A stretch of 64,000 nucleotides of DNA from JAVDCA01 sp963819385 (GCA_963819385.1 CAWFVV010000006.1:2790001-2854000), one strand, 5' to 3'; numbered from the stretch's first letter, positions 36,503-45,807 are shown. Notes: generated by a model from the letters alone, not told the origin. Numbers and translations: made by a program.

Positions 36503-36955
36503 CTACGCGATCGGCAGCGCCGTCGTCGACTTGATCTTCTCCATCGCGAAGCGCGACGTGACGTTCTTCAGCGGCACCGCCGCGATCAGCCGCTTGTAGA
36601 ACGTGTCATAGCCGGCGATGTCCGGCACGACCACGCGCAGCATGTAGTCGACATCGCCGGCCATCCGGTAGAATTCCAGCACCTCCGGCATCGCCCCGAC
36701 GATTTGCGCGAAGCGCGTCAACCACCCTTCCGAATGATCCTCGGTCTCGACCGAGACGAACACCGTGACGCCGAGCCCGAGCTTGTCCTGGTCGATGACC
36801 GCGACGCGCTTCTGGATCACGCCATCGCCTTCGAGCCGCTGGATGCGCTTCCAGCACGGCGTCGATGAGAGGCCGACCCGGTTGCCGATCTCGGCGACCG
36901 ACAGCGAGGCATCCTCCTGAAGCACGGCGAGAATTTTCCGGTCGATGGCATCCAT
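36503..36955 (-). CDS. Lrp/AsnC family transcriptional regulator
   Basis: DNA-binding regulator of 150 aa. The N-terminal winged helix-turn-helix runs MDAIDRKILAVLQEDASLSV then AEIGNRVGLSSTPCWKRIQR. A C-terminal RAM/ACT ligand domain includes AGDVDYMLRVVVPDIAGYDT. Such proteins sense amino acids and often regulate a neighbouring gene. The nearest upstream region faces the minus-strand sugar kinase, 120 bp away, so no specific target can be named. Confidence 0.92.
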   Translation of the reverse strand: MDAIDRKILAVLQEDASLSVAEIGNRVGLSSTPCWKRIQRLEGDGVIQKRVAVIDQDKLGLGVTVFVSVETEDHSEGWLTRFAQIVGAMPEVLEFYRMAGDVDYMLRVVVPDIAGYDTFYKRLIAAVPLKNVTSRFAMEKIKSTTALPIA

Positions 36956-37075
36956 GTTGGCGCCCCTCGGCCGATGGGATGAAGATACCGGCCGAGCACC
37001 AATATAGGGATATTTATTCCCTTCTGGAAGTCATTTGTGCGGGAGAATAGAAATATATTTTACGCGATGCCGGAC

Positions 37076-38020
37076 TTAACGGAGCATCGCGTCCACCTCG
37101 TGCCGCATCGGCGCGGCCGCGCTGCCGCCGAAGCGCGCGCACTTGAGGGAGGCCGCCGCAGCCGCAAAGCGCAGCGCTCCCTCGGTGTCGCGGCCCTCGA
37201 TGAGCGCCAGCGCAAAGGCACCGTGGAAGACGTCGCCCGCCGCGAGCGTGTCGACGGCGGTCACGCGAAAGACCGGCAGCTGCCGGATCGCGTCCGCCTC
37301 GTCGCGCCACAGCACCGGGCTCGCGCCATTGGTCACGGCGATGAACGCGTTGGTGCGCTCCCCGAATTGCCGCAGCGCGGCCGCGAGATCGTCCGTCCGC
37401 ATGGTCGCGCGCAGCCCCTCGGCGGAGAACACGATGTGCGAGCAGGCCGCGAACAAGGGATCATCCGGCTGCGCCGGCTTGTCGGCGTCGAGCACGACCG
37501 GGACGCCGCGCCGCAGCGCCGACCGGCAGATCGGCAGCGTGAAATTGGGGAAGCGGTTGTCGGAGAGCACGGCGTCGGTCGCGGCCGCGAGCGCATCCGC
37601 GTCCCGCGGCGCCACCGCATCGAGCCGATGGTCGCGATAGGTCGCGATGGTGCGCTCGCCGCGCGCGTTGACGAAGATCGCCGAGATCGCCGACGCGACT
37701 CCGTCGAGCCGGACGCACCCGCTGCAGTCGACGCCCTCGGGCGCGAGCCCGGCCACGATGCGGTCGCTGATCGGCTCCCGCCCGGCCGGGCCACCGAGCG
37801 GACCCGCGAAACTCGCCTGCCCGCCCAGCCGCGCGATCGCGATCGCCGCATTGGCGGCGCAGCCGCCGCCGACCGCGACGAACTCGCTCGCCTGCGCCTT
37901 GCCGTCGGCGGGCGGAAACTCGTCGAGGCGGAAGATTTCGTCGAGCACCGCGATTCCGGTGCAGAGGATGCGCGGAGCCGCGCCCGTGCCGGCCGCACTA
38001 GTCGAAGGCAACGACGTCAC
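37076..38020 (-). CDS. PfkB family carbohydrate kinase
   Basis: Ribokinase/PfkB-fold kinase of 314 aa that phosphorylates a sugar or nucleoside with ATP. Signature 1 is GGGCAANAAIAIARLGGQAS (substrate side). The ATP/catalytic signature is VDTLAAGDVFHGAF. The catalytic Asp is kept but the first Gly of the usual GAGD anion hole is Ala. The substrate is not evident. Start is GTG 38020, overlapping the nudC stop by 23 bp, which indicates co-transcription with nudC and possibly the HIT gene. Confidence 0.87.
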   Translation of the reverse strand: MTSLPSTSAAGTGAAPRILCTGIAVLDEIFRLDEFPPADGKAQASEFVAVGGGCAANAAIAIARLGGQASFAGPLGGPAGREPISDRIVAGLAPEGVDCSGCVRLDGVASAISAIFVNARGERTIATYRDHRLDAVAPRDADALAAATDAVLSDNRFPNFTLPICRSALRRGVPVVLDADKPAQPDDPLFAACSHIVFSAEGLRATMRTDDLAAALRQFGERTNAFIAVTNGASPVLWRDEADAIRQLPVFRVTAVDTLAAGDVFHGAFALALIEGRDTEGALRFAAAAASLKCARFGGSAAAPMRHEVDAMLR

Positions 38021-38948
38021 CTTCGACCCAGGCGCGGATGATGTGATGCGCGATCGCGACCGGCGGCGGCGTGCCGAGCCCGTCGGGATGCCGGCGCAGC
38101 AGCATCAGCGCGACCTCGTCGCGATCGAACCAGCGGGCGCCTTCGAGCTCGGACGCATCGACCTTGATGTCGCGATCGAGCGCCTCGGCATGGCAGCCGA
38201 TCATCAGCGACATCGGGAACGGCCACGGCTGCGACGCGAAGTAGGCGACGCGCCCGCACGAGATGCCGGCCTCCTCGTGCACCTCGCGGCGCACCGCCTC
38301 CTCGATGTTCTCGCCCGGCTCGACGAACCCGGCGAGGCACGACCACATCGCGGATGCAAAGCGCGCGGAACGGCCGAGCAGACATTGCTCGCCGCGCACC
38401 GCCAGCATGATGACGACCGGGTCGGTGCGGGGGAAATGCTCGGTCTTGCAGACCGGGCAGGCGCGCTTCCAGCCCGCCTCGGCGAGATCGGTCGCCGCGC
38501 CGCAGTTGGGGCAGAAGCGGTGACGTGCGTGCCAGGCGAGCAGCGCCTTCGCCTCGGCGAGCGGCGGCAGGTGCTCGGGCGCGACCAGGCCTTGCACGGC
38601 GATCGAGCGCAGATCGGTGACGAGGAAGTCGTCGCGCGCCTTGAGGCTCTCGGCGGCCTCCTTGCCGATGCCGAGGCCGAAGTGGGGCGCGCCGTCGCGA
38701 AAGCCGAGCAGCACGCATTCGCGCGCCGCTGCGGCTGCCAGCGCCTGCGCTTCCGCCAGCGCGAACAGCGGCTCGCCGCCGTCCGCACGCTTGCGCGTGA
38801 CGATCATCTCGCCGCCGATCACATAGGCGCCGGCGCGCCGGTCGGCCGCAAGCGCGGCCGCCTCGCCCCGCCGATGGGCGGCGCGATCGATGAGGCTCGC
38901 TGTGTATCCAAGGTGCGGTTTCGGCCCGAGATCGGGGCAGGAAGGCAT
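37998..38948 (-). CDS. nudC: NAD(H) pyrophosphatase / NAD-capped RNA decapping enzyme NudC
   Basis: Nudix enzyme of 316 aa that hydrolyses NADH and removes NAD caps from RNA. An N-terminal NudC domain is followed by a four-Cys zinc ribbon (CPNCG, then CPVC). The Nudix box begins GFVEPGENIEEAV with EVHEEAG following, and the NudC-specific SQPWPFPMSLM is present. ATG 38948 has CGGAGA eight bases upstream; ATG 38981 would add 11 residues. It lies between the HIT gene and the PfkB kinase in one minus-strand unit. Confidence 0.93.
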   Translation of the reverse strand: MPSCPDLGPKPHLGYTASLIDRAAHRRGEAAALAADRRAGAYVIGGEMIVTRKRADGGEPLFALAEAQALAAAAARECVLLGFRDGAPHFGLGIGKEAAESLKARDDFLVTDLRSIAVQGLVAPEHLPPLAEAKALLAWHARHRFCPNCGAATDLAEAGWKRACPVCKTEHFPRTDPVVIMLAVRGEQCLLGRSARFASAMWSCLAGFVEPGENIEEAVRREVHEEAGISCGRVAYFASQPWPFPMSLMIGCHAEALDRDIKVDASELEGARWFDRDEVALMLLRRHPDGLGTPPPVAIAHHIIRAWVEGDVVAFD

Positions 38949-39022
38949 GCGCGTCTCCGGTAGGCGGGGCGAAAATCGCATGGCGGGGAATTCGGCGCAA
39001 CGTGCCGCGGAACCGCGCGGCC

Positions 39023-39478
39023 TCACCCAAGCCCGATCGCACGGCGCAAGGCGACGACGAAAGCTTGCAGTTCCGCCGCCGCATAGGGGCGCGGCGGCGC
39101 CGCTCCCCAAACCGGGCGCGGCCACGCCGGGTCGTCCTTGCGCCGCGCCACCACGTGGACATGCAGTTGCGGCACCATGTTGCCGATCGCCGCGACATTG
39201 AGCTTGTCGCACTGGGTCAAGCTCTTGAGCGCCGCGGACGCTTGCGCGATCTCGGCCATCAGCGTCATCCGCGCAGGCTCGTCGAGGTCGATGATCTCGA
39301 CGGTTCCGGCGCGGCGCGGCACCAGCACGAGCCAGGGATAGCTCGCATCGTTCATCGCCAGCACGCGCGAGAGCGCAAGGTCGCCGACCGGGACCGTATC
39401 GTGCGCAAGCTGAGGGTGCAGCGACCAGTCAGTGGAAGACACGGAGGCACTCGGGGACAGAGGCGGCGCGGAACGCAC
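39023..39478 (-). CDS. HIT family protein
   Basis: Histidine-triad nucleotide hydrolase or transferase of about 150 aa. The active-site string is QLHVHVVARRKDD: the middle His (about 106) and third His are kept while the first is Gln, as in other alphaproteobacterial members. DWSLHPQLAHDTVPVGDLAL and PWLVLVPRR are the family N-terminal signatures. GTG 39478 and GTG 39442 are both possible starts and neither has a good ribosome site. It probably acts on AMP derivatives. Confidence 0.88.
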   Translation of the reverse strand: MRSAPPLSPSASVSSTDWSLHPQLAHDTVPVGDLALSRVLAMNDASYPWLVLVPRRAGTVEIIDLDEPARMTLMAEIAQASAALKSLTQCDKLNVAAIGNMVPQLHVHVVARRKDDPAWPRPVWGAAPPRPYAAAELQAFVVALRRAIGLG

Positions 39479-39515
39479 GGTCCCGCATGGCTAGCACGGA
39501 ACATCCCGCGAGCGC

Positions 39516-39546
39516 TTGCATTCCCGTTCCGTTCCGCCGATATAGA
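39516..39546 (+). promoter_or_regulatory. Sigma-70-type promoter of the SRP RNA
   Basis: TTGCAT (39516-39521) and GATATA (39539-39544) are separated by 17 bp. An alternative -10, TATAGA (39541-39546), overlaps it. The SRP RNA 5' end is expected 5-7 bp downstream, at about 39551. Confidence 0.6.
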
Positions 39547-39550
39547 AGGC

Positions 39551-39646
39551 GGGAGGTTGGCGGTGGACGAGCCACTCGCCAACCGGGTCAGGTCCGGAAG
39601 GAAGCAGCCCTAACGAGCTCCGGTTCGGGTCGCTCGTCAGCCTCCC
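39551..39646 (+). ncRNA. ffs: Small signal recognition particle RNA (4.5S type)
   Basis: The RNA runs from GGGAGG to CCTCCC, which pair to close the long hairpin. The universally conserved SRP domain IV core GGTCAGGTCCGGAAGGAAGC lies in the middle (from 39586), with its GGAA tetraloop and asymmetric internal loop. Size (about 96 nt) and position directly upstream of dnaX are typical of Rhizobiales. It binds Ffh to target inner-membrane proteins co-translationally. Confidence 0.96.
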
Positions 39647-39695
39647 ACTCAGCTATCTCTGCGACGACCAGAATGCGCCCGGGGCCGCACGCACG

Positions 39696-41579
39696 ATGAA
39701 TGACGCGACCACCCCCGACGATCCCGGCGGGCCGGGCCTCGGCCTGACGGCACGGGACGGCGCGACGCCCTACCGCGTGCTGGCGCGCAAGTACCGGCCG
39801 GCAAGCTTCGACGACCTGATCGGCCAGGACGCCATGGTGCGCACCATCTCGAACGCATTCGAGACCGGACGCATTCCGCAGGCCTGGATCCTCACCGGCG
39901 TGCGCGGCGTCGGCAAGACCACGACCGCCCGCATCCTGGCGCGCGCGCTCAACTACCAGCTTCCCGACGGCTCGATCCCGGGCCCAACCGTGAAGATGCC
40001 GGTGCTCGGCATCGAGGACCAGGCGATCATGGAGAGCCGGCACGTCGACGTGCTGGAGATGGACGCGGCCTCGCACAACAGCGTGGACGACATCCGCCAG
40101 ATCAACGACGCGGTGCGCTACGCGCCGGTGAGCGCGCGCTACAAGGTCTACATCCTCGACGAGGTGCATATGCTCTCGGGCGCGGCGTTCAATGCGCTGC
40201 TCAAGACGCTCGAGGAGCCGCCGCCGCACGCCAAGTTCATCTTCGCCACCACCGAGATCCGCAAGGTCCCCGTGACGGTGCTGTCGCGCTGCCAGCGTTT
40301 CGACCTGCGCCGCGTCGAGGCGGACCGCCTGGTGGCGCATCTCGACGGCATCACGACCAAGGAAGGCCTCACGGCCGAGCCGGAGGCGCTCGCGCTGATC
40401 GCGCGCGCCGCCGAAGGCTCGGTGCGCGATTCACTCTCGCTGCTCGACCAGGCGATCGCGCACGCGGCCGGCTCGGTGCGCGCCGAGGACGTGCGGCAGA
40501 TGCTCGGCCTCGCGGACCGCAGCCGCGTCATCGATTTGTTCGACGCGCTGATGCGCGGCGACATCGCGGCCGCGCTCAAGGAGCTGCGTGACCAGTACGA
40601 CGCCGGCGCCGATCCGGCCGTGGTGCTGACCGACCTCGCCGAGTTCACGCATTTCGTCACGCGGGTGAAAGTCGTGCCGGCGGTCGCGGATGATCGCTCG
40701 CTCGCCGAGATCGAGCGCACGCGCGGGCGCGCCTTCGCGGCTGCGCTGTCGATGCGGGTGCTCGCGCGCACCTGGCAGATGCTGTTCAAAGGCTTGCCCG
40801 AAGTGCAGTCGGCCGCCAAGCCGATCGCCGCCGCCGAGATGGTGCTGGTGCGCATCGCCTACGCGGCCGACCTGCCGACGCCGGACGAGCTGGTGCGTTC
40901 GCTGACCGCAAGTGCCGATGCGCCGGCGGCACGGCCGCAAGGCCATGGCGACGCGGCCGGGCCGACGGCGCGGCTCGACGCGCCGCGGCCGGCGCCGATC
41001 GAGGCGCCTCGCGCTGCCGCGCCGCGCGGGTCGGCGGCCCCGCAGCGCCAGGAGCCGGTGGCGCGGCAGGCCGATGCGGCGCCCGACGTCGCCGCGGTCA
41101 CGCTCGCGCGCTTCGAGGACCTGATCGCGCTCGCGGCCGAGCGGCGCGACCTGCAGACCAAGGCGGCGCTGGAGCGCGACGTGCGTCTCGTGCGTTTCGA
41201 GCCCGGCCGCCTCGAGGTCGCGCTCGAGCCCAACGCGTCCAAGAGCATGGTCGGCGATCTCGCGCGCAAGATCAGCCAATGGACCGGGCGGCGCTGGATG
41301 GTGGTGGTGTCGGGCGAGCAGGGCCAGCCCACGATCCGGTCGCAGAACGAAGCGCGCCGCGCCGAGCTCGAGCGCGGCGTGCAGGCCGACCCGCTGGTCA
41401 AGGCCGTGATGGCGCGTTTTCCCGGCGCGCAGATCGTAGCGGTGCGCGAAGGGCTGCAGGAGATAGCGCCGGCTTCATCGCCCGACGGCGACGTGATGCC
41501 GCCGGAGCCGCCGTTCGACGACGACTCGTCCGTGTTCGCCGAGCATATCCAGCCGGACGACATCGGCGACGACGACTGA
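39696..41579 (+). CDS. dnaX: DNA polymerase III subunit gamma/tau
   Basis: Clamp-loader ATPase, 627 aa. AAA+ domain: Walker A GVRGVGKTT (about 68-76), Walker B YILDEVHML, SRC motif in TVLSRCQRF. Domain III is followed by a Pro/Ala-rich tau linker (about 405-460) and a C-terminal tau domain. The four cysteines that bind zinc after the Walker A helix in E. coli DnaX are absent: the region reads ALNYQLPDGSIPG and up to ESRH has no Cys. It heads the conserved dnaX-ybaB-recR set, 50 bp after the SRP RNA. Confidence 0.95.
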   Translation: MNDATTPDDPGGPGLGLTARDGATPYRVLARKYRPASFDDLIGQDAMVRTISNAFETGRIPQAWILTGVRGVGKTTTARILARALNYQLPDGSIPGPTVKMPVLGIEDQAIMESRHVDVLEMDAASHNSVDDIRQINDAVRYAPVSARYKVYILDEVHMLSGAAFNALLKTLEEPPPHAKFIFATTEIRKVPVTVLSRCQRFDLRRVEADRLVAHLDGITTKEGLTAEPEALALIARAAEGSVRDSLSLLDQAIAHAAGSVRAEDVRQMLGLADRSRVIDLFDALMRGDIAAALKELRDQYDAGADPAVVLTDLAEFTHFVTRVKVVPAVADDRSLAEIERTRGRAFAAALSMRVLARTWQMLFKGLPEVQSAAKPIAAAEMVLVRIAYAADLPTPDELVRSLTASADAPAARPQGHGDAAGPTARLDAPRPAPIEAPRAAAPRGSAAPQRQEPVARQADAAPDVAAVTLARFEDLIALAAERRDLQTKAALERDVRLVRFEPGRLEVALEPNASKSMVGDLARKISQWTGRRWMVVVSGEQGQPTIRSQNEARRAELERGVQADPLVKAVMARFPGAQIVAVREGLQEIAPASSPDGDVMPPEPPFDDDSSVFAEHIQPDDIGDDD

Positions 41580-41613
41580 CCGCGCGCCGCGACAGGAATT
41601 GGAAGGAAGCACC

Positions 41614-41931
41614 ATGGCCGATTTCATGGGCCTGATGAAGCAGGCCGCCGAGCTCAAGTCGAAGATGGAAGCGATGCAGGCCGAGCTCGACCGCATCGAG
41701 GTGGAAGGCACGGCCGGCGGCGGGATGGTCACGGTGCGGCTCACCGCCAAGGGCGAGATGAAGGGCGTGCAGATCGATCCGTCGCTGATCAAGCCCGACG
41801 AGAAGGAGATCGTCGAGGACCTGCTGGTGGCGGCGCATGCCGATGCCCGCCGCAAGGCCGAGGCGCTGATGCAGGAGAAGATGAAATCGCTGACCGGCGG
41901 CCTGGCGCTGCCGCCCGGCTTCGGCGTCTGA
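41614..41931 (+). CDS. YbaB/EbfC family nucleoid-associated protein
   Basis: Small DNA-binding protein of 105 aa: MADFMGLMKQAAELKSKMEA forms the dimerising helix, followed by VEGTAGGGMVTVRLTAKGEM and VEDLLVAAHADARRKAEALM. It coats DNA as a dimer and is almost always found between dnaX and recR. ATG 41614 is placed after GGAAGGAAG, 6-8 bases away. A TTG five codons upstream is in frame but overlaps that ribosome site. Confidence 0.95.
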   Translation: MADFMGLMKQAAELKSKMEAMQAELDRIEVEGTAGGGMVTVRLTAKGEMKGVQIDPSLIKPDEKEIVEDLLVAAHADARRKAEALMQEKMKSLTGGLALPPGFGV

Positions 41932-41943
41932 TCGAATCGTCCG

Positions 41944-42549
41944 ATGCCTGCTGCTGTCGCCGGCCCCGAAATCGAGCGGCTGATCCAGTTGCTCGCGCGC
42001 CTGCCCAATCTCGGTCCGCGCTCGGCGCGCCGCGCCGCGCTGCATCTCATCAAGAAGCGCGAGCAGCTCATGAGCCCGCTCGTCGCGGCGCTGCAGACCG
42101 CGATCGACAAGATCCAGGTGTGCGGCACCTGCGGCAATATCGATACGCAGAACCCCTGCACGGTGTGCACCGATGCACGCCGCGATTCCTCGATCATCGT
42201 GGTGGTCGCCGACGTCGCCGACCTGTGGGCGCTCGAGCGCGCGCATGCGATCAACGCGCGCTATCACGTGCTGGGCGGCACGCTCTCGCCGCTCGATGGC
42301 GTCGGCCCGCAGGATCTGACGATCGACGCCCTGGTGACGCGCGCGCACGCGCCGGACGTGAAGGAGGTGATCCTCGCCCTCAACGCCACGGTCGACGGGC
42401 AGACCACCGCGCACTACATCACCGATCTCCTGACGGACGCCAACGTCTCGGTCACGCGTCTCGCGCACGGTGTGCCGGTCGGCGGCGAGCTCGATTATCT
42501 CGACGAGGGCACGCTGTCGACGGCCATCAAGAGCCGCACGCCGTTCTGA
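41944..42549 (+). CDS. recR: Recombination protein RecR
   Basis: Gap-repair protein of 201 aa that works with RecO and RecF to load RecA. An N-terminal helix-hairpin-helix (LARLPNLGPRSARRAALHL) is followed by a C4 zinc finger (CGTCGNIDTQNPCTVC, from about residue 60) and a Toprim domain (SIIVVVADVADLWALERAHA). C-terminal VPVGGELDYLDEGTLSTAI is the family end. It starts 12 bp after ybaB. Confidence 0.96.
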   Translation: MPAAVAGPEIERLIQLLARLPNLGPRSARRAALHLIKKREQLMSPLVAALQTAIDKIQVCGTCGNIDTQNPCTVCTDARRDSSIIVVVADVADLWALERAHAINARYHVLGGTLSPLDGVGPQDLTIDALVTRAHAPDVKEVILALNATVDGQTTAHYITDLLTDANVSVTRLAHGVPVGGELDYLDEGTLSTAIKSRTPF

Positions 42550-42642
42550 GGCGGCGGCGCGCGAAGGGGGCTTGCGTGCGCATCTCGTTCGTTGTTGCCG
42601 ACGCCAAATGGCCGGGCGTTCCGCGCAAACGCTGAAACGGAG

Positions 42643-43992
42643 TCAACCGGATTTGTGCTCCAGCGCGGCGAAATGGCCGCACTGCTGCAGCCAGGCGAGC
42701 AGCAACAGGCTCGGGATTGCCGAGAACGCGCAGATCGCGAAGAACCACGGCCAGCCGGTCGCCGCCGCGATATAGCCGGCGCCAAGCGACAGATAGGTGC
42801 GGCCGACCGCCGATAGTGCGGTCAGCAACGCGTACTGCGTCGCCGTGTGCAGCGGATTGTTGCAGAGCGACGACAGGTAGGCGACGAAGATCACGGTACC
42901 GATCGCACTGGTGAAATTTTCCAAGGTGATCGCGATGGTGAGCGCCGTGGCGTCGGTGCCGACGGTCGCAAGCCAGCTGAAGCCGAAATTCGCGACGGCC
43001 TGAAGGATGCCGCCGACCCATAGGCTTGGCCCAAGCCGCAGCCCGCGCGCCACGAAGCCGCCCGCAAAGCCGCCGGCCAGCGTCGCGATGAAACCGTAGA
43101 ACTTGACGATGTCGCCGTACTGGTCGCGCGTGAAACCGAGCTTGATGACGAACGGCGCCGTCATCGCGCCGGAAAGTGCATCGGTGAACTTGAACAGCAC
43201 GACGAACACCAGCGCCAAGATCGCGAAGTCGCGGGTGAGAAACTCGGCGAATGCCGCGAAGGCGGCGCGCGCGACCCGGACCACCGGGTTGTCGCCGGCT
43301 TGCGCCGCGTGCTGGGCGTTCGCTGCTGCGGATTTCTCCGGCTCGGTGGCGAGGAACGTCGTCACGATGCCGATCACGACGCAGACCGCCATCACGATAT
43401 AGCCGGCGGTCCAGGCCGGATTCTTGCCGAACCCGACATGCTCGAATTGCGTCACGAGGCGTAGCGCGCCCGCGGTGGAGATCAGCATGCCGACGCGATA
43501 GGCCGCGACGTAGGACGCCATGCCGGCCGCCTGCTCGCTCTCGGGCAGGCTCTCGACCCGAAACGCGTCGATCACGATGTCCTGTGTCGCCGAGGCCGTG
43601 GCGACGAAGAGCGCCGCGAGCGCGACCAGGACGGGCGCGGCGGCCGGATCGCACAAGCCGAGCAGGATGATCGCGACGATGAGCAGCACTTGCGAAAAGA
43701 GCAGCCAGCCACGCCGGCGGCCGAACCGCCGCGCCAGCAGCGGCACGTCGAGCGCGTCGACGAGCGGCGCCCACAGGAACTTGATCGTGTAGGGCGTGCC
43801 AACCGCCGCGAACAAGCCGATCGTCTTGATGTCGACGCCGCTCTGGGTCAGCCAGACCTGCAGCGTCGAACCCGATAGCGCGAGCGGCAGGCCGGACGAG
43901 AAGCCGAGGAAGAACACGATGAGCACGCGCGGCCGCAGATAGACCGCGAGGGCCTCGGTGAACCGGCGGCGCGGCTGCACTTGCTCGGTCAT
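42643..43992 (-). CDS. ampG: AmpG-type muropeptide permease (MFS)
   Basis: Major facilitator of 449 aa with about 12 helices. The AmpG signatures are FFLGFSSGLPLALSGSTLQV, VGTPYTIKFLWAPLVDALDV and a central ATASATQDIVIDAFRVE. AmpG imports GlcNAc-anhydroMurNAc peptides for cell-wall recycling and links to beta-lactamase induction. Its ATG overlaps the rmuC stop by 4 bp, so it is translated with rmuC. It converges on recR. Confidence 0.9.
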   Translation of the reverse strand: MTEQVQPRRRFTEALAVYLRPRVLIVFFLGFSSGLPLALSGSTLQVWLTQSGVDIKTIGLFAAVGTPYTIKFLWAPLVDALDVPLLARRFGRRRGWLLFSQVLLIVAIILLGLCDPAAAPVLVALAALFVATASATQDIVIDAFRVESLPESEQAAGMASYVAAYRVGMLISTAGALRLVTQFEHVGFGKNPAWTAGYIVMAVCVVIGIVTTFLATEPEKSAAANAQHAAQAGDNPVVRVARAAFAAFAEFLTRDFAILALVFVVLFKFTDALSGAMTAPFVIKLGFTRDQYGDIVKFYGFIATLAGGFAGGFVARGLRLGPSLWVGGILQAVANFGFSWLATVGTDATALTIAITLENFTSAIGTVIFVAYLSSLCNNPLHTATQYALLTALSAVGRTYLSLGAGYIAAATGWPWFFAICAFSAIPSLLLLAWLQQCGHFAALEHKSG

Positions 43993-45146
43993 TCGCCCGC
44001 TTCGAGCCGCCGCACGGGCGCCGCGATCACGTCGGCCGCCGGGGTACTCGCGTCGTCGAACTCGAGCTCCTCGATCCGCGTGGCGCGCTTCTCGATCTTC
44101 TCGGACGAGATGACGATCTGGCGCAAGTCCTCGCTGGTCTGGCCGAAATGCTGCTGCAGCTTGAGCACGCGCTCGCGCAGGCGGCCGAGATCCTCCATCA
44201 GGCGGCCGACCTCGGTCCGGATCTGGTCGGCGGCCTCGCGCATTCGCGCATCCTTCAGGATCTGCTGCATCACCTGGATCGCCAGCATGAGCAGGGACGG
44301 CGACACGATCACGACTCGCGCCCGGTAGGCCTTCTGCACCACGTCGTCGAAACCGTCATGCAGCTCCGCGTAGATCGATTCGGACGGCACGAACATCAGC
44401 GCCATGTCCTGGGTCTCGCCGGCGATCAGATACTTGCCGGCGATGTCCGCCACATGGCGGGCGACGTCCTGGCGCACGCGCTGCGCGGCGGCCTTGCGCG
44501 CGTCCTCGGAGGCGGCCCCCCGCATGGCCGAGACCGCTTCGAGCGGAAATTTCGCGTCGATCACCAGCGGCCGCTGGTCGGGCAGGAACACCACGCAGTC
44601 GGGCCGGGTGTTGTTGGTGAGCGTGAACTGGAACGCATAGAAGCCCTTCGGCAAGCCGTCCTGGACGATCGCCTCCATGTTGGCCTGGCCGAAGGCGCCA
44701 CGCGACTGCTTGTTCGACAGCACGTCGCGCAGCGAGTTCACCTGCGAGGAGAGCTCGGTGATGTTCTTCTGCGCATGGTCGATGACGGCGAGGCGCTCGT
44801 GCAGGTTCTGCAGGCGGTCGACCGTATTCTTGGTGTTGCTGTCGAGCGAGGCGCCGAGCCGGCTCGACACCGAGTCGAGCCGCTCCGAAAGCACGCGGGC
44901 GAGCTCGGCTTGGCGGCCCGCCAGGGCCTCGCCCATGGCCTGCATGCGGCCGGCGGCCTCCGCCTGCAGGCGCGCCAGCTCGTCGACGGCCGGGTCGTGC
45001 GGCGGCTCGGAGGGCCGGCGCAGCAGCAGAAAGGCCATGACGGCGACGGCCACGAGCAGCGCGACCACGACGACCGCCGCGACGGCGAGGCCGATCAGCA
45101 CGGCTTGTGGCGCGGCGTCGGTCAGCTGGCTGGTGATCTGCATCAT
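43989..45146 (-). CDS. rmuC: DNA recombination protein RmuC
   Basis: RmuC-family protein of 385 aa, predicted nuclease-fold protein that limits inversions. It has one N-terminal transmembrane helix (about residues 15-42), a coiled coil (about 55-140, ending VNSLRDVLSNKQSRGAFGQ) and the RmuC domain with PDCVVFLPDQRPLVIDAKFP and the PSESIYAELHD segment. The acidic core residues of the restriction-like fold (D..DAKFP) are present. ATG 45146 and ATG 45143 are adjacent candidates. Divergent from def. Confidence 0.93.
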   Translation of the reverse strand: MMQITSQLTDAAPQAVLIGLAVAAVVVVALLVAVAVMAFLLLRRPSEPPHDPAVDELARLQAEAAGRMQAMGEALAGRQAELARVLSERLDSVSSRLGASLDSNTKNTVDRLQNLHERLAVIDHAQKNITELSSQVNSLRDVLSNKQSRGAFGQANMEAIVQDGLPKGFYAFQFTLTNNTRPDCVVFLPDQRPLVIDAKFPLEAVSAMRGAASEDARKAAAQRVRQDVARHVADIAGKYLIAGETQDMALMFVPSESIYAELHDGFDDVVQKAYRARVVIVSPSLLMLAIQVMQQILKDARMREAADQIRTEVGRLMEDLGRLRERVLKLQQHFGQTSEDLRQIVISSEKIEKRATRIEELEFDDASTPAADVIAAPVRRLEAGE

Positions 45147-45233
45147 GCGGGCGTTGTAGCCGATTCGCGGACGCGGGGCGAACGAAGTGCGAACATGTTG
45201 ACCGTCCGAGACACACCGATTACATCGCCCGCC

Positions 45234-45758
45234 ATGGCGGCGCGCGAGATCATCCTCCTCCCTGACAAGCGGCTGCGGCTCAAATCCGAGCCGGTCGGCA
45301 AGATCACGGCCGAGATCAAGAAGCTCGTCGAGGACATGTTCGAGGCCATGTATGCGGCGCCGGGCATCGGGCTTGCGGCGATCCAGGTCAGCGTGCCCAA
45401 GCGGGTCGTGACCATGGACCTCTCCAAGAAGGAGGGCGAGAAGGCGCCGCAGGTCTTCATCAATCCGGAGATCACCTGGGCGTCGGACGAAAAGTCGGTC
45501 TATGAGGAAGGGTGCCTGTCGATTCCCGAAGTGCACGAGGACGTCGAGCGGCCCGCCAAAGTGCGTTTCAAGTATCTCGATCTCGACGGCAAACCGCACG
45601 AGGCGGAAGCGGACGGGCTGTTCGCGACCTGCATCCAGCACGAGGTCGACCACCTCAACGGCAAGCTGTTCATCGACCATATCTCCAAGCTCAAGCGCGA
45701 CCGCATCGTGAAAAAGTTCACCAAGGCGGCGAAGCGGGCCGACGAAGAGGACGCGTGA
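45234..45758 (+). CDS. def: Peptide deformylase
   Basis: Iron/zinc deformylase of 174 aa that removes formyl from nascent N-termini. All three motifs are present: GIGLAAIQ (44-51), EEGCLSIP with the metal Cys, and QHEVDHLNG with the two metal His. ATG 45234 (MAAREIILLPDKRLR) matches homologues; ATG 45195 would add 13 non-conserved residues. The order def-fmt-truA is the usual operon and couples formylation with deformylation. Confidence 0.97.
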   Translation: MAAREIILLPDKRLRLKSEPVGKITAEIKKLVEDMFEAMYAAPGIGLAAIQVSVPKRVVTMDLSKKEGEKAPQVFINPEITWASDEKSVYEEGCLSIPEVHEDVERPAKVRFKYLDLDGKPHEAEADGLFATCIQHEVDHLNGKLFIDHISKLKRDRIVKKFTKAAKRADEEDA

Positions 45759-45807
45759 GCCGTTACGACGCGTCGCGCGTCGAGCGCCTACGCTGAAAGC
45801 CAATCGC

